Source: Flavobacteriaceae bacterium | Lineage (GTDB): Bacteria; Bacteroidota; Bacteroidia; Flavobacteriales; Flavobacteriaceae | Length of the DNA: 64,000 nt | Reading direction: 5' to 3' | Assembly: GCA_947491985.1 (NCBI GenBank) | Contig: CANLLR010000002.1 | Coordinates: forward strand, 94,289-158,288 | In this document: positions 45,016 to 54,150 of the stretch, piece by piece | Layout of the letters: the number at the start of each line of letters is the position of its first letter | Position numbering within the stretch: the first letter of the stretch is position 1 | Made by a program: the position numbers and the translations under genes | Notes under the pieces: model-generated | Told to the model about the DNA's origin: nothing | The model's database searches: none | What the model saw: the letters and a program-made list of their open reading frames with translations, nothing else

Positions 45016-46065
45016 TTAAAATCCTAGTATAATTTTTACATCTTCATCTGATTCTGTTTTCTTAATCTGCTTCTCTAATTCCTTAGTATTAGTATCGGCC
45101 AAAGCAATCATTTTATCGAGAATTGATATAATGTTATTTCCTTTCATAATTTCAGTTTCTCCATCCAAAACAACTTTGTAATCAGTTAATAAGACATTTA
45201 AGATCTCGCTTGATTTTTTATACAAATACTCTCCTTTAGGATATGTTTCTCTTACAAGTCGTTCAAGAGTTACGGGGTCGACCCAAAAACTTTGTTTATT
45301 TAAAACATACAGACTTTTAAACTTATTAAACAATGTATCGATTTTAATAACTTGCGCATCAAATTTGACTTTTGCTTGAGCTTTTTTTTCAATTAGCTCA
45401 TTAATTTCATTTATTTTATCTTTAGGATATTGTTCGTTATTTGCTAGATCAGAAGCTAAAGTAAATTGCTTTTTTGCTTCATCATAATCCTTTTTTACTA
45501 AAGAACTTTCTCCATATGTAATATAGTTCTTATAATTTTGCGCATCCTCTTTTTCTTTTTCATCCTTCTTTCTTCGATCATATTCAAGAATTTCAGCTTC
45601 TATCCTTATTCTTCTTTTTTCACTCTCGCCATTTATATAATTATCTTCTTCTATTAAATTCCCGTTTTCATCATATACTTTCCAAACACCGTGGAGTTCC
45701 AATTTTTTAAAATTTCTTTCATATTTAATAGTTTTACCGTCTTCATAATATGAAATTACTTTACCATCTTGGACTTGAAAGTCATAGGTTCCTGGGGTAT
45801 CGTAATATTTTATATAGTGTAGTTTACCGTTGTCATAATTTTCTAACCATTTTCCAATGGGACCATCATTTTTACATTGCCCTTGTTTCATTATTCCACC
45901 GTATTCAGAATAGGCTTTATAAGAACCATTCAATGTTCCATATGCATCTGTGTAGTATTGTCTCTTAATTTTAGTTTTAGCCCAGTCATAATACTCTTTT
46001 ACAAGTTTTTGAGAATATGCATTTAATGATAATGCTAAACTTAATAGTAAAATTATTTTTTTCAT
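45016..46065 (-). CDS. Secreted MORN-repeat protein (YwqK-like)
   Basis: The protein is 349 residues with a signal peptide (about 1-18, NAYSQ). The first part carries MORN/YwqK-type repeats (GTLNGSYKAYSEYGGIMKQG, PIGKWLENYDNGKLHYIKYY, ELHGVWKVYDENGNLIEE). The second part (about 150-345) is a charged helical region with LVKKDYDEAKKQFTLASDLA resembling a TPR unit. YwqK-like proteins are sometimes annotated as antitoxins of uncharacterised pairs, but no toxin partner is recognisable here. It is preceded 14 bp upstream by a truncated gene on the same strand. Confidence 0.72.
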   Translation of the reverse strand: MKKIILLLSLALSLNAYSQKLVKEYYDWAKTKIKRQYYTDAYGTLNGSYKAYSEYGGIMKQGQCKNDGPIGKWLENYDNGKLHYIKYYDTPGTYDFQVQDGKVISYYEDGKTIKYERNFKKLELHGVWKVYDENGNLIEEDNYINGESEKRRIRIEAEILEYDRRKKDEKEKEDAQNYKNYITYGESSLVKKDYDEAKKQFTLASDLANNEQYPKDKINEINELIEKKAQAKVKFDAQVIKIDTLFNKFKSLYVLNKQSFWVDPVTLERLVRETYPKGEYLYKKSSEILNVLLTDYKVVLDGETEIMKGNNIISILDKMIALADTNTKELEKQIKKTESDEDVKIILGF

Positions 46066-46079
46066 ATGTTTAAGATTTT

Positions 46080-46559
46080 TTAATTTGAAATTTCAATATA
46101 ATTTAAAGTGGCACTGCCGGCGAAGTTTTTAATAGTTTTAGTACTACTATCATTATAGACAATTAGAAACTCAATAGTAGTGTTTTCAGGAAGATAAATA
46201 GGATGGAAATCACTAGTATTATTAATTCTCTTGCTATATTGTTCAGAAGTTAAATCTGTTTTAATAATACCATTTATACTTTTAATAAAAACATAAACTG
46301 AGCAATGATTCAGTTCCCCATTATTCCAACTATCTTTTACTTTAAACTTTGTTTCTATGTCCGAAAATATATTTTGTATTATCCAAGTTTTACCACTAGG
46401 GACTGTAAATTTTGCAGTTGCATTTGTAAATTCAACAATGTTGGCTTTTCCATTAAAACTTTGAGCAGCGCTTTTGAAAAAATCATAACACTTGTTGAGC
46501 AAAATGCTGCAAAAAACACCGCCATTTTGGGTTATTGGGCAGAATTGAATTTCAACCAA
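46080..46559 (-). pseudogene. 5'-truncated secreted-protein gene at a breakpoint
   Basis: The frame is open for 159 codons. From about 46468 leftward it reads as a mature secreted protein (AQSFNGKANIVEFTNATAKF onward, beta-rich, ending SATLNYIEISN), as if a signal peptide should precede AQSF. The upstream 30 codons instead lie antisense to a fragment of another gene. So the native 5' end seems lost by a rearrangement near 46465-46475. Expression would need a new start. It lies 14 bp before the MORN gene; no family is recognised. Confidence 0.6.
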
Positions 46560-46712
46560 TTAAAAGTGTATTATGCTTTTGCATTGGTTAATAAGAATAG
46601 GAAAGAAGAAGCTATTGTAGTATTCAAACAAATAAAGCCCGACTACTTTGATTTGAATTTTAAAGATCGAATCAATACAGTGTATAAATCTTTGCAAACT
46701 AATTTAAAATAG
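46470..46712 (+). pseudogene. 3' fragment of a TPR-like gene at the same breakpoint
   Basis: In the plus direction, codons from about 46470 to the TAA at 46710-46712 give a helical, TPR-like C-terminus (FEKIITLVEQNAAKN, ILGYWAELNFNQLKVYYAFA, EEAIVVFKQIKPDYF). Upstream of 46470 the frame is only the antisense of the truncated minus-strand gene. It is therefore a gene end without its beginning. Its tail overlaps the end of the EamA gene by 9 bp. No intact relative is present in the window. Confidence 0.6.
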
Positions 46713-47591
46713 CAATAGAAATCCTCCTATCGTTGCCAACACTATCAGTAACCAATCTTTGCTGTTCAGTTTTTCTCTAAAAAACTTAAGTCCAACCGCT
46801 AAAACTATGAGTTCAAATAAAAGCCCAATAAGTATATTTAAACTGACAGGAAGTTGAGTTAAAGTAAAATTACTCAACAAACTTCCTCCAGCCACAAGAA
46901 AACCCATAAATAAACAAAGCAATAGATTGTTCTTATTTAATTTTGGAGGAATTACTTTTTTTTCATTAAACATAAGTAATCCAACACACGAAACAAAAAC
47001 ACATAATTCGAGTATTATACTAAAATCAAGAATTCCAAATTTTTTTATTGGAATTAAATACAACACAAAGGATATTCCCCAAATCATACTAAATAATAAA
47101 GTTAAAAATAATTCTTTGGAAACTTTAAAGTCAACTAATTTATCTTTTTGCTGAAGAAATAGACCTATTAATATCAATGAAAGTGCTATATATTTAGGAG
47201 CACTTAATGATTCGTTGAAAATTAATACCGAAGTAACAATTGTAAAAAGATAAGAAATTCCGTTTAGAGGAGCAATAAAACTTAATCGTCCATTTTGCAA
47301 TGCTTCTGTATAAAAATAAAGTCCCCAAAAGCTAAAAAGGCAAATAGAAATACATACTATCCAATCTTTAAAAGTAATAACTGAAATTACTTTATTTAAG
47401 TTTTCAATTTCATTATATTGAAAATAAAACTTAATTAATAAAAATAAAAATAATGTAGCAATAACTCTGTAGAAAATATAATGGTAATTTTTTTTACCAT
47501 TGATTAATATTTTCTTCCATGCTATTCCAGAAACGAGAAAAAATAGAGATGAAATTATTTTTAATAGTAATGAAGTATTAAAATCGAGCAT
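46704..47591 (-). CDS. EamA-family (drug/metabolite) transporter
   Basis: This 295-residue protein has ten hydrophobic helices in two five-helix halves, each ending in the pattern of EamA domains (SLILIGLFLQQK for the first; VLATIGGFLLLF for the second). The central region LSFIAPLNGISYLFTIVTSV resembles the helix 3-4 motif. Such proteins export amino acids, drugs or metabolites; the substrate is unknown. Unlike its core neighbours the gene is very rich in Phe, Leu, Ile and Lys codons ending in A/T, consistent with acquired DNA. Confidence 0.8.
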   Translation of the reverse strand: MLDFNTSLLLKIISSLFFLVSGIAWKKILINGKKNYHYIFYRVIATLFLFLLIKFYFQYNEIENLNKVISVITFKDWIVCISICLFSFWGLYFYTEALQNGRLSFIAPLNGISYLFTIVTSVLIFNESLSAPKYIALSLILIGLFLQQKDKLVDFKVSKELFLTLLFSMIWGISFVLYLIPIKKFGILDFSIILELCVFVSCVGLLMFNEKKVIPPKLNKNNLLLCLFMGFLVAGGSLLSNFTLTQLPVSLNILIGLLFELIVLAVGLKFFREKLNSKDWLLIVLATIGGFLLLF

Positions 47592-47752
47592 TTACTTTTA
47601 ATAATTTATTTTTTTTCAAATATAAGAATCTTTTAAAGTAGTATACTTTTCTGCATTAATTCACTACAAATTTACCAACATCAATTTAGCAAATAATTAA
47701 TTCTTCAATCAATATACATTACTTAACTTTACGCTTCAAAATTGAAAAGAAA

Positions 47753-49354
47753 ATGGACTTCCTATACCAAGATCCGTATCCCATTTTAAAAGACGATACG
47801 CACTACAAAAAACTCACTTCTGATTACGTAAAAGTCGAACAGTTGGGCGATAGAGAAATTCTCACCATCGATCCAAAAGGCATTGAATTGTTAGCACAAG
47901 AAGCTATGAACGACGTGTCATTTATGTTGCGAACGGTACATTTGCAAAAGCTAAACAACATTCTAAACGATCCTGAAGCAACCGATAACGACCGATTTGT
48001 AGCGTACAATTTATTGCAAAATGCTGTCGTTGCCGTTGAAGGTCAGTTGCCGTCTTGTCAAGATACTGGAACCGCAATCGTTATGGCCAAAAAAGGCGAA
48101 AACGTATACACCGGAGCCGATGATGCCGAATGGCTATCCAAAGGGATTTTCAATACCTACCAAATGAAAAACTTAAGGTATTCGCAAATTGTTCCGATAT
48201 CGATGTTTGAAGAAAAAAATTCGGGTTCCAACTTACCGGCACAAATCGATATTTATGCTAAAAAAGGCAATTCGTATGAGTTTTTATTTTTAGCCAAAGG
48301 AGGCGGTTCGGCCAATAAAACTTTTCTGTACCAAAAAACAAAATCACTGTTGAACGATAAAGCAATGGAAGAATTTGTACGGGATAAAATCAAAGATTTA
48401 GGAACGTCTGCTTGTCCGCCGTATCATTTGGCTTTGGTCATTGGAGGTACATCTGCCGAAGCGAATTTGTCTGCCGTAAAAAAGGCGTCTGCCGGTTATT
48501 TTGATAATTTACCTACTTCTGGAAACATGTCGGGACAAGCGTTTCGCGATTTGGAATGGGAGAAAAAAGTACTAAAATATTGCCAAGAAAGTGCTATTGG
48601 AGCGCAATTTGGAGGAAAATATTTTGCTCATGATGTGCGTGTAATTCGTTTGCCACGCCACGCAGCCTCCTGTCCGGTTGGATTGGGTGTTTCGTGTTCT
48701 GCTGATCGAAACATCAAAGGTAAAATCACGAAAGACGGAATTTTTGTCGAACAACTTGAAGTGAATCCAAAGCAATTTTTACCTGCAACGCCGCCGCATT
48801 TGGAAGCACCAGTCGAAATCGATTTGAACCGTCCGATGGCGGAAATTTTAGCCGAATTATCGAAGTATCCAATTAAAACGCGATTGAAATTGAACGGAAC
48901 TTTAATCGTTGCGAGAGATATTGCCCATGCCAAAATCAAAGAACTATTGGATGCCGGAAAACCCATGCCAGAATATTTTAAAAATCATCCCGTATATTAC
49001 GCTGGTCCAGCAAAAACTCCAGATGGAATGCCGTCGGGAAGTTTCGGACCAACAACAGCGGGACGAATGGACGTGTATGTTGACGAATTTCAAAAAGAGG
49101 GTGGAAGCATGATTATGCTTGCCAAAGGAAACCGAACCAAAGAAGTGATGGAAGCGTGTAATAAATATGGCGGGTTTTATTTGGGTTCTGTTGGTGGACC
49201 AGCAGCAATCTTGGCTCAGGATAATATTTTGAAAGTGGAGGTGGTTGATTTTGAAGAATTGGGAATGGAAGCCGTTCGAAAAATTACGGTAAAAGATTTC
49301 CCAGCATTTATCATTACCGACGATAAAGGAAACGATTTCTTTGCTAATTTATAA
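47753..49354 (+). CDS. Fumarate hydratase, class I ([4Fe-4S])
   Basis: The enzyme interconverts fumarate and malate in the TCA cycle. At 533 residues it is a single-chain class I fumarase with both the alpha-type N-terminal domain ([50 protein letters not shown]; cysteines are candidate cluster ligands) and the beta-type C-terminal domain ([28 protein letters not shown]). It follows the 44.8-47.7 kb accessory region, whose left edge carries the beginning of a diverged fumarase gene. A TAACTTTA box at 47724-47731 is close to the -7 consensus. Confidence 0.95.
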   Translation: MDFLYQDPYPILKDDTHYKKLTSDYVKVEQLGDREILTIDPKGIELLAQEAMNDVSFMLRTVHLQKLNNILNDPEATDNDRFVAYNLLQNAVVAVEGQLPSCQDTGTAIVMAKKGENVYTGADDAEWLSKGIFNTYQMKNLRYSQIVPISMFEEKNSGSNLPAQIDIYAKKGNSYEFLFLAKGGGSANKTFLYQKTKSLLNDKAMEEFVRDKIKDLGTSACPPYHLALVIGGTSAEANLSAVKKASAGYFDNLPTSGNMSGQAFRDLEWEKKVLKYCQESAIGAQFGGKYFAHDVRVIRLPRHAASCPVGLGVSCSADRNIKGKITKDGIFVEQLEVNPKQFLPATPPHLEAPVEIDLNRPMAEILAELSKYPIKTRLKLNGTLIVARDIAHAKIKELLDAGKPMPEYFKNHPVYYAGPAKTPDGMPSGSFGPTTAGRMDVYVDEFQKEGGSMIMLAKGNRTKEVMEACNKYGGFYLGSVGGPAAILAQDNILKVEVVDFEELGMEAVRKITVKDFPAFIITDDKGNDFFANL

Positions 49355-49364
49355 TTTGAAGGTT

Positions 49365-49475
49365 ACACGAATTTCACAAATTTTCACGAAAATGTGTTTG
49401 CACATTTATTTCACTAATTTGTTTTTGTGTAATTAGTAAGCCGATATAATTCGTGTACATTTGTGAAATTCGTGT
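49365..49475. repeat. ACACGAATT-type intergenic repeat, longest copy
   Basis: ACACGAATTTCACAAAT (49365-49381) and ATTTGTGAAATTCGTGT (49459-49475) form a perfect 17-bp inverted repeat around 77 bp that contain a further short palindrome (TGTGTTTGCACA-like). It lies between the fumarase gene and 49488. Confidence 0.8.
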
Positions 49476-49487
49476 TTAAAAAAAATT

Positions 49488-49877
49488 ATGGTCTTCACAG
49501 AAACATTTAACGAGTTCTACGAAAAAGTCAAAATAAGTTTGGCCGATGGCACTTTTGCGAAACTAACCTTAGCCAAAACCATTGGAAACACTGAATTGAT
49601 GAACATTTATGTTCGTCCAGTGCTCGAAGAAAATGATTTGCAATTGGAGTTGAAATTCAAATTTCAAAAGGAAGAAATTGTCGAAATCCATTCGATTGAT
49701 TCAGCTTTTCCGAGGTTGTTGGAGTTCATCAACAATCCGTTTTTGTCAGCCATATTGTTTACGACCGAATTTGATTTGACTTATAAATTGAATAAGAAAA
49801 GAGTAGTAAGTTTGGTAGAACAATTTCCAACGTTTGGAAATGCCTCAGAAGTATTGTTAGACTATTTAAAAAAGTAA
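49488..49877 (+). CDS. Conserved hypothetical protein, 129 residues
   Basis: A small acidic soluble protein without signal peptide or transmembrane helix. Predicted secondary structure alternates helices and strands (TETFNEFYEKVKISLADGTF, LQLELKFKFQKEEIVEIHSI, KKRVVSLVEQFPTFGN). No family is recognised. Its codon use matches the core genes, and a strong terminator follows immediately, so it appears to be a genuine monocistronic gene. It may act as a small methyltransferase-associated or binding protein, but nothing in the sequence decides this. Confidence 0.65.
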   Translation: MVFTETFNEFYEKVKISLADGTFAKLTLAKTIGNTELMNIYVRPVLEENDLQLELKFKFQKEEIVEIHSIDSAFPRLLEFINNPFLSAILFTTEFDLTYKLNKKRVVSLVEQFPTFGNASEVLLDYLKK

Positions 49878-49880
49878 TTA

Positions 49881-49920
49881 AAAAGCACAAAACTCCATCT
49901 GAATTTTGTGCTTTTCAATT
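49881..49920. terminator. Bidirectional terminator
   Basis: AAAAGCACAAAA (49881-49892) pairs perfectly with TTTTGTGCTTTT (49904-49915), loop of 11, with T-rich sequence on the right and an A-run on the left. It separates the convergent 49488 gene and scoB. Confidence 0.85.
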
Positions 49921-49934
49921 TTTTATACAACTAT

Positions 49935-50591
49935 TTAATCGAGTTGCATCTCCGGAATTTCACCTTCAATAATCAATTGCGCTTCTGTAGCAGCAATAAT
50001 ATCTTCGACCGAAACACCAGGAGCACGTTCTAAAAGCTTGAATCCGTTGGGTGTAATTTCCAAAACGGCCAATTCGGTTACCACTTTTTTAACACAAGCC
50101 ACACCTGTTAAAGGCAAGCTGCATTTTTTTAGTATTTTACTTTCGCCTGCTTTATTAACGTGCATCATGGCTACGATAATGTTTTCGGCAGAAGCTACCA
50201 AATCCATCGCGCCGCCCATTCCTTTGACCATTTTACCTGGAATTTTCCAATTGGCGATGTCGCCATTTTCAGACACTTCCATTGCGCCGAGAATAGTTAA
50301 GTCAACATGTTGTCCGCGAATCATTCCGAAACTAAAAGCCGAATCAAAAAAACTCGCTCCAGGTAAGGTAGTAATCGTTTGTTTTCCGGCATTGATTAAA
50401 TCGGCATCTTCTTCGCCTTCAAAGGGAAACGGACCCATACCGAGCACACCGTTTTCACTTTGAAATTCGACGTCAATTCCCTCCGGAATGTAATTTGCGA
50501 CTAAGGTCGGAATGCCAATTCCCAGATTCACATAATAGTTGTGTTGTAACTCTTTTGCGATACGCTGTGCAATTTGATTTTTATCTAACAT
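49935..50591 (-). CDS. scoB: Succinyl-CoA:3-ketoacid CoA-transferase subunit B
   Basis: This 218-residue subunit carries the catalytic glutamate of class I CoA transferases in FQSENGVLGMGP (Glu46). It pairs with subunit A (50998-51699) to move CoA from succinyl-CoA to acetoacetate or a related 3-oxoacid. The motif VNLGIGIPTLVANYIPEG near the N-terminus is characteristic. Subunit genes are normally adjacent, but here a four-helix-bundle gene lies between them. The exact acid substrate is not certain. Confidence 0.94.
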   Translation of the reverse strand: MLDKNQIAQRIAKELQHNYYVNLGIGIPTLVANYIPEGIDVEFQSENGVLGMGPFPFEGEEDADLINAGKQTITTLPGASFFDSAFSFGMIRGQHVDLTILGAMEVSENGDIANWKIPGKMVKGMGGAMDLVASAENIIVAMMHVNKAGESKILKKCSLPLTGVACVKKVVTELAVLEITPNGFKLLERAPGVSVEDIIAATEAQLIIEGEIPEMQLD

Positions 50592-50625
50592 AATTTGATG
50601 ATTTGAAAATTTGATGATTTACAAA

Positions 50626-50985
50626 TTAAGTCTTCTTACTCGAAGAAATAATTTTTGATAAAATCAAATTTATAGATTGTATTTCCTTATGAAGCTCTTC
50701 ACTTGGATTGGGATAAAATTCTGATTCTTTACATAAGTTTAACCAATATTGAACTTCATCTGCTTCTTTAGCTGCGATTTTGAATTTATGAATAAAATCT
50801 GCTTTACTTTCAGCATTTTGAGCTTCTCTAATGTTGGCTCCTATTGATGTTCCGCTTCTGAAAATTTGTGAAGCCATTTCAAAACGATTTGTTTTACGAA
50901 TTTCTTCAACGTAAGCAATAATTTTTAAAGCAAATTCAAAACTTAAATTTACTATTAAATTGTCTTTGTCGTTTCTCATCTTCAA
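50626..50985 (-). CDS. Four-helix-bundle protein (S23/23S rRNA intervening-sequence type)
   Basis: The protein is 119 residues and all helical. It matches the four-helix-bundle family first noticed in 23S rRNA intervening sequences: LSFEFALKIIAYVEEIRK, IFRSGTSIGANIREAQNAES and FIHKFKIAAKEADEVQYWLN are the recognisable helices. In Bacteroidota the gene often occurs as a solitary insertion away from rRNA; its function is unknown. It stands on the same strand between scoA and scoB, 12 and 34 bp from them, and is flanked on the left by an ATTTGATGATTT direct repeat (50593-50620). Confidence 0.92.
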   Translation of the reverse strand: MKMRNDKDNLIVNLSFEFALKIIAYVEEIRKTNRFEMASQIFRSGTSIGANIREAQNAESKADFIHKFKIAAKEADEVQYWLNLCKESEFYPNPSEELHKEIQSINLILSKIISSSKKT

Positions 50986-50997
50986 ATTAATGAATTT

Positions 50998-51699
50998 TCA
51001 AAATATTTTGCGAACGGTTCTCTGCTCAATTCTTTTCTCGTATTTCTCTCCTTGGAAGATTCGGCTTACCAATATTCCCGGAATATGTATTTCATTCGGA
51101 TCTAAACTTCCAACAGGCACTAGTTCTTCCACTTCCGCGATGGTGATTTTTGCAGCACCACACATACACGGATTAAAATTTCGGGCTGTTCCTTTAAATA
51201 TTAGGTTACCGGCTTCGTCGCCTTTCCATGCTTTTACAATGGCAAAATCGGCTTTAAACGCCTGTTCCATGACGTGCATTTTACCATTGAATTCGCGGGT
51301 TTCTTTTCCGATGGCTACTTCGGTTCCGAAGCCAGCTGGTGTAAAAAAAGCGGGAATTCCGGCTTGTGCTGCACGACAACGTTCGGCTAATGTGCCTTGC
51401 GGAATGAGTTCTACTTCCAATTCGCCCGAAAGCATTTGGCGTTCGAACTCGGCATTTTCACCAACGTAAGAAGACACCATTTTTTTGATTTGTTTTTGTT
51501 GGAGCAACAATCCGAGACCGAAATCATCGACACCAGCATTGTTTGAAATGCACGTGAGGTTTTTGGGTTTTTTAGACACCAATTCGGCGATGCTATTTTC
51601 TGGAATACCACAAAGTCCGAAACCACCCAACATAATAGTCATGTTGTCTTCTATTCCGGCAAGTGCTTCTTTTACAGAATTTACTTTTTTATTGATCAT
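50998..51699 (-). CDS. scoA: Succinyl-CoA:3-ketoacid CoA-transferase subunit A
   Basis: The 233-residue A subunit shows the CoA-transferase signatures [17 protein letters not shown] near the N-terminus and a later [13 protein letters not shown]. Together with subunit B it transfers CoA between succinate and 3-oxoacids, linking ketone body or branched acid degradation to the TCA cycle. Transcription is leftward through the inserted four-helix-bundle gene to scoB. Upstream lies a composite repeat (51735-51837). Confidence 0.94.
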   Translation of the reverse strand: MINKKVNSVKEALAGIEDNMTIMLGGFGLCGIPENSIAELVSKKPKNLTCISNNAGVDDFGLGLLLQQKQIKKMVSSYVGENAEFERQMLSGELEVELIPQGTLAERCRAAQAGIPAFFTPAGFGTEVAIGKETREFNGKMHVMEQAFKADFAIVKAWKGDEAGNLIFKGTARNFNPCMCGAAKITIAEVEELVPVGSLDPNEIHIPGILVSRIFQGEKYEKRIEQRTVRKIF

Positions 51700-51734
51700 A
51701 GCTGTGCAATACGTTTTTGATTATTGAGAGGTTC

Positions 51735-51837
51735 TAGCCCTGATAGTAGCGGAAATCCTGACATTGCGTTAGATAATCGTCATGAGATTACTACTTGCCT
51801 TGCAATGACAGATTGTAGCGAATAGCAGGATTAGCTT
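51735..51837 (-). repeat. Intergenic palindromic repeat, family 1, copy 3, with a second repeat nested inside
   Basis: The outer arms CTAGCCCTGATAGTAGCGGA (left) and ATTGTAGCGAATAGCAGG with AGCT (right) are the reversed form of the repeats at 14274 and 37232. Between them is TGACATTGC ... CGTCATGAGATTACTACTTG ... GCAATGACA, the pattern of the widespread repeat containing CATTGCGAGG and GCAATCTCATGACG. The second element thus sits in the loop of the first. Confidence 0.72.
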
Positions 51838-51844
51838 TTAAAAA

Positions 51845-54148
51845 TTACTGTTCAAATTCTTGAATATCTTGTTCTTCAACTGTTGTCGAATCGGGAACAA
51901 CCGCTGCTTTTGGATAATAACAATCGACTTTAATACTGTTATTTTCAGGCACTTCAAAAGGATCTTTGGATATGAGCAAGTCTTTATCTTCGTAACATTT
52001 TTTCATGAAATACCCCCAAATTGGTAGAGCCGCCGTAGCACCTTGACCATAGGTTATGCCTTTAAAACGCGCCGATCGATCTTCGCAACCCACCCAAACG
52101 CCAGTTACTAAATTGGGAACCATTCCCATAAACCAACCATCAGATTGGTTTTGTGTAGTTCCGGTTTTTCCGGCGATAGGATTTTTAAATACATACGGAT
52201 AACCTGTCCAGCGGTTATCGCCACTTCCTCCACCTTCGGTACGCAAACGAACACCAGAGCCGGTTTGTGTGACACCTTCGAGTAATTTGATTACTGCAAA
52301 CGCCACATCTTTGCTCAACACATCATGTGATTCTATTGTAGGTTCATAGATGATTGCACCGTTTTTGTCTTCGATTCGAGAAATAAATTGAGGTTTGATG
52401 TAAACACCTTGATTGGCAAAGGTGCTGTATGCCGCCACCATATCGTGAACGGTAATATCTACAGCACCAAGTGCTATAGAAGGTTGCACCGGAATTTCAG
52501 AAGTTACGCCTAATTTATGTGTCATTTCTACCACTGCTTCAGGTCCGGTTTTATCAATTAATTTAGCAGAAATCGTGTTGATTGAATTGGCGAGAGCCGA
52601 TTGCAAAGTGACCATCCCGCGGTATTTTTGGTCCGAATTTCTCGGTTCCCAATCTTCGGTTACATGGTGTCTTCCTTTTCGAATGATAAACGGACCGTCA
52701 ACAAAAGTGTCGCAAGGCGAATACCCCAATTGTTCGATAGCGGTAGCGTAAACAAACGGTTTGAAGGTTGAACCTACTTGACGCGCGCCTTGACCAACGT
52801 GATCGTATTGAAAATATTTGTAATTAATGCCGCCCACCCAGGCTTTTATTTGTCCGGTTTGCGGTTCCATTGCCATCACACCCGCTTGCAGAAAATGCTT
52901 GTAATACCTTATAGAATCCATTGGTGTCATGACGGTATCGCGTTCGCCTTTCCAGGTAAACACCGTCATTTTGGTTTTGACTTTGAACGACGCTATAATT
53001 TCTTCGTCGGTTTTATCCATGTCCTTTAGGATGCGCCATCTTTCAGAATTTTTCATCGCCTTGTCGAAGATTTTCTTGGTTTCGGCTTCGGTAATGCTTA
53101 AAAAAGGAGCGTTTTTATTTCCTTTTTGTTGTATAAAAAATTCTTCTTGTAGGTTTTTGATGTGGGCTTGAACAGCTTCTTCAGCATGTTCTTGAATTTT
53201 CGAATCAAGAGTTACGTAAATTTTTAATCCGTCGCCATAAATGTCATATTCTTCACCATCGGGTTTTTTGTGGTCTTTTACCCAATTTTTCATGTAATCG
53301 CGAAGGTATTCTCTGAAATAGGTAGCGGTTCCGTCAAGGTGACTTTCGGGATGAAAATCGAGTTTTAGCGGTTTGTTAGCCAACAGTTGACGTGCCGATT
53401 CTTCGATATGATTGTTTCGCACCAATTGCCCCAAAACGATGTTGCGTCTTTTGATGGCTCTTTCTGGAAAACGGTTCGGATTGAAACGCGATGGATTGGT
53501 TAGCATGCCCACAATTAAGGCACTTTCTTCTACTTTTAAATCGCGTGGTTCTTTATTGAAATACACTTTAGATGCTGACCGAATTCCCACTGCACCGTTT
53601 ACAAAATCGACTTGATTAAAGTACAAAGCGATGATTTCTTGTTTGGTATATTGTCGTTCTAGTCGAATGGCGATGATCCATTCTTTGGCTTTTTGAACGA
53701 TACGAAAAGGTAAAAATTTTGACCCTTCGCCATGAAATAAATTTTTAGCCAATTGTTGTGTGATGGTACTGGCACCGCCGTCTCTTCCTAATTGTACTGC
53801 TGCGCCAAAAGTACGTCGCGCATCGATACCCGAATGTTCGTAAAAACGTTCATCTTCAGTAGAAACAAGCGCATCGACTAATGATTTGGGTAAATCTTTA
53901 AATTTGATAGCAGTTCTATTTTCGTTGTAAAATTTACCTAAAGTTACTCCATCAGACGAAATAATTTCAGTGGCCAAATTCGATTCGGGATTTTCTAAAT
54001 CTTCAAACGAAGGCATTGCGCCAAACAATCCCCATGAGGCAAATAGGAAGAAGAGAAAAATGCCGACAAGGGTATAAAAAAACAGCCTCCAAAATTTTTT
54101 TGAATAGTATTTGATGTCTTTTGCTGGTGTAGTAGTTGTTTTTGCCAT
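51845..54148 (-). CDS. Penicillin-binding protein 1A, bifunctional glycosyltransferase/transpeptidase
   Basis: This 767-residue peptidoglycan polymerase has a cytoplasmic tail, one transmembrane helix (about 20-42), a GT51 glycosyltransferase domain with STEDERFYEHSGID (catalytic Glu98) and QQLAKNLF, and a transpeptidase domain with GSTFKPF (nucleophile Ser460), the SxN region in SALANSINTIS, and KTGTTQ. It polymerises lipid II and crosslinks stem peptides. It starts 2 bp after the gldH stop, within a ricT-gldH-PBP1A operon. Confidence 0.96.
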   Translation of the reverse strand: MAKTTTTPAKDIKYYSKKFWRLFFYTLVGIFLFFLFASWGLFGAMPSFEDLENPESNLATEIISSDGVTLGKFYNENRTAIKFKDLPKSLVDALVSTEDERFYEHSGIDARRTFGAAVQLGRDGGASTITQQLAKNLFHGEGSKFLPFRIVQKAKEWIIAIRLERQYTKQEIIALYFNQVDFVNGAVGIRSASKVYFNKEPRDLKVEESALIVGMLTNPSRFNPNRFPERAIKRRNIVLGQLVRNNHIEESARQLLANKPLKLDFHPESHLDGTATYFREYLRDYMKNWVKDHKKPDGEEYDIYGDGLKIYVTLDSKIQEHAEEAVQAHIKNLQEEFFIQQKGNKNAPFLSITEAETKKIFDKAMKNSERWRILKDMDKTDEEIIASFKVKTKMTVFTWKGERDTVMTPMDSIRYYKHFLQAGVMAMEPQTGQIKAWVGGINYKYFQYDHVGQGARQVGSTFKPFVYATAIEQLGYSPCDTFVDGPFIIRKGRHHVTEDWEPRNSDQKYRGMVTLQSALANSINTISAKLIDKTGPEAVVEMTHKLGVTSEIPVQPSIALGAVDITVHDMVAAYSTFANQGVYIKPQFISRIEDKNGAIIYEPTIESHDVLSKDVAFAVIKLLEGVTQTGSGVRLRTEGGGSGDNRWTGYPYVFKNPIAGKTGTTQNQSDGWFMGMVPNLVTGVWVGCEDRSARFKGITYGQGATAALPIWGYFMKKCYEDKDLLISKDPFEVPENNSIKVDCYYPKAAVVPDSTTVEEQDIQEFEQ

Positions 54149-54150
54149 GA

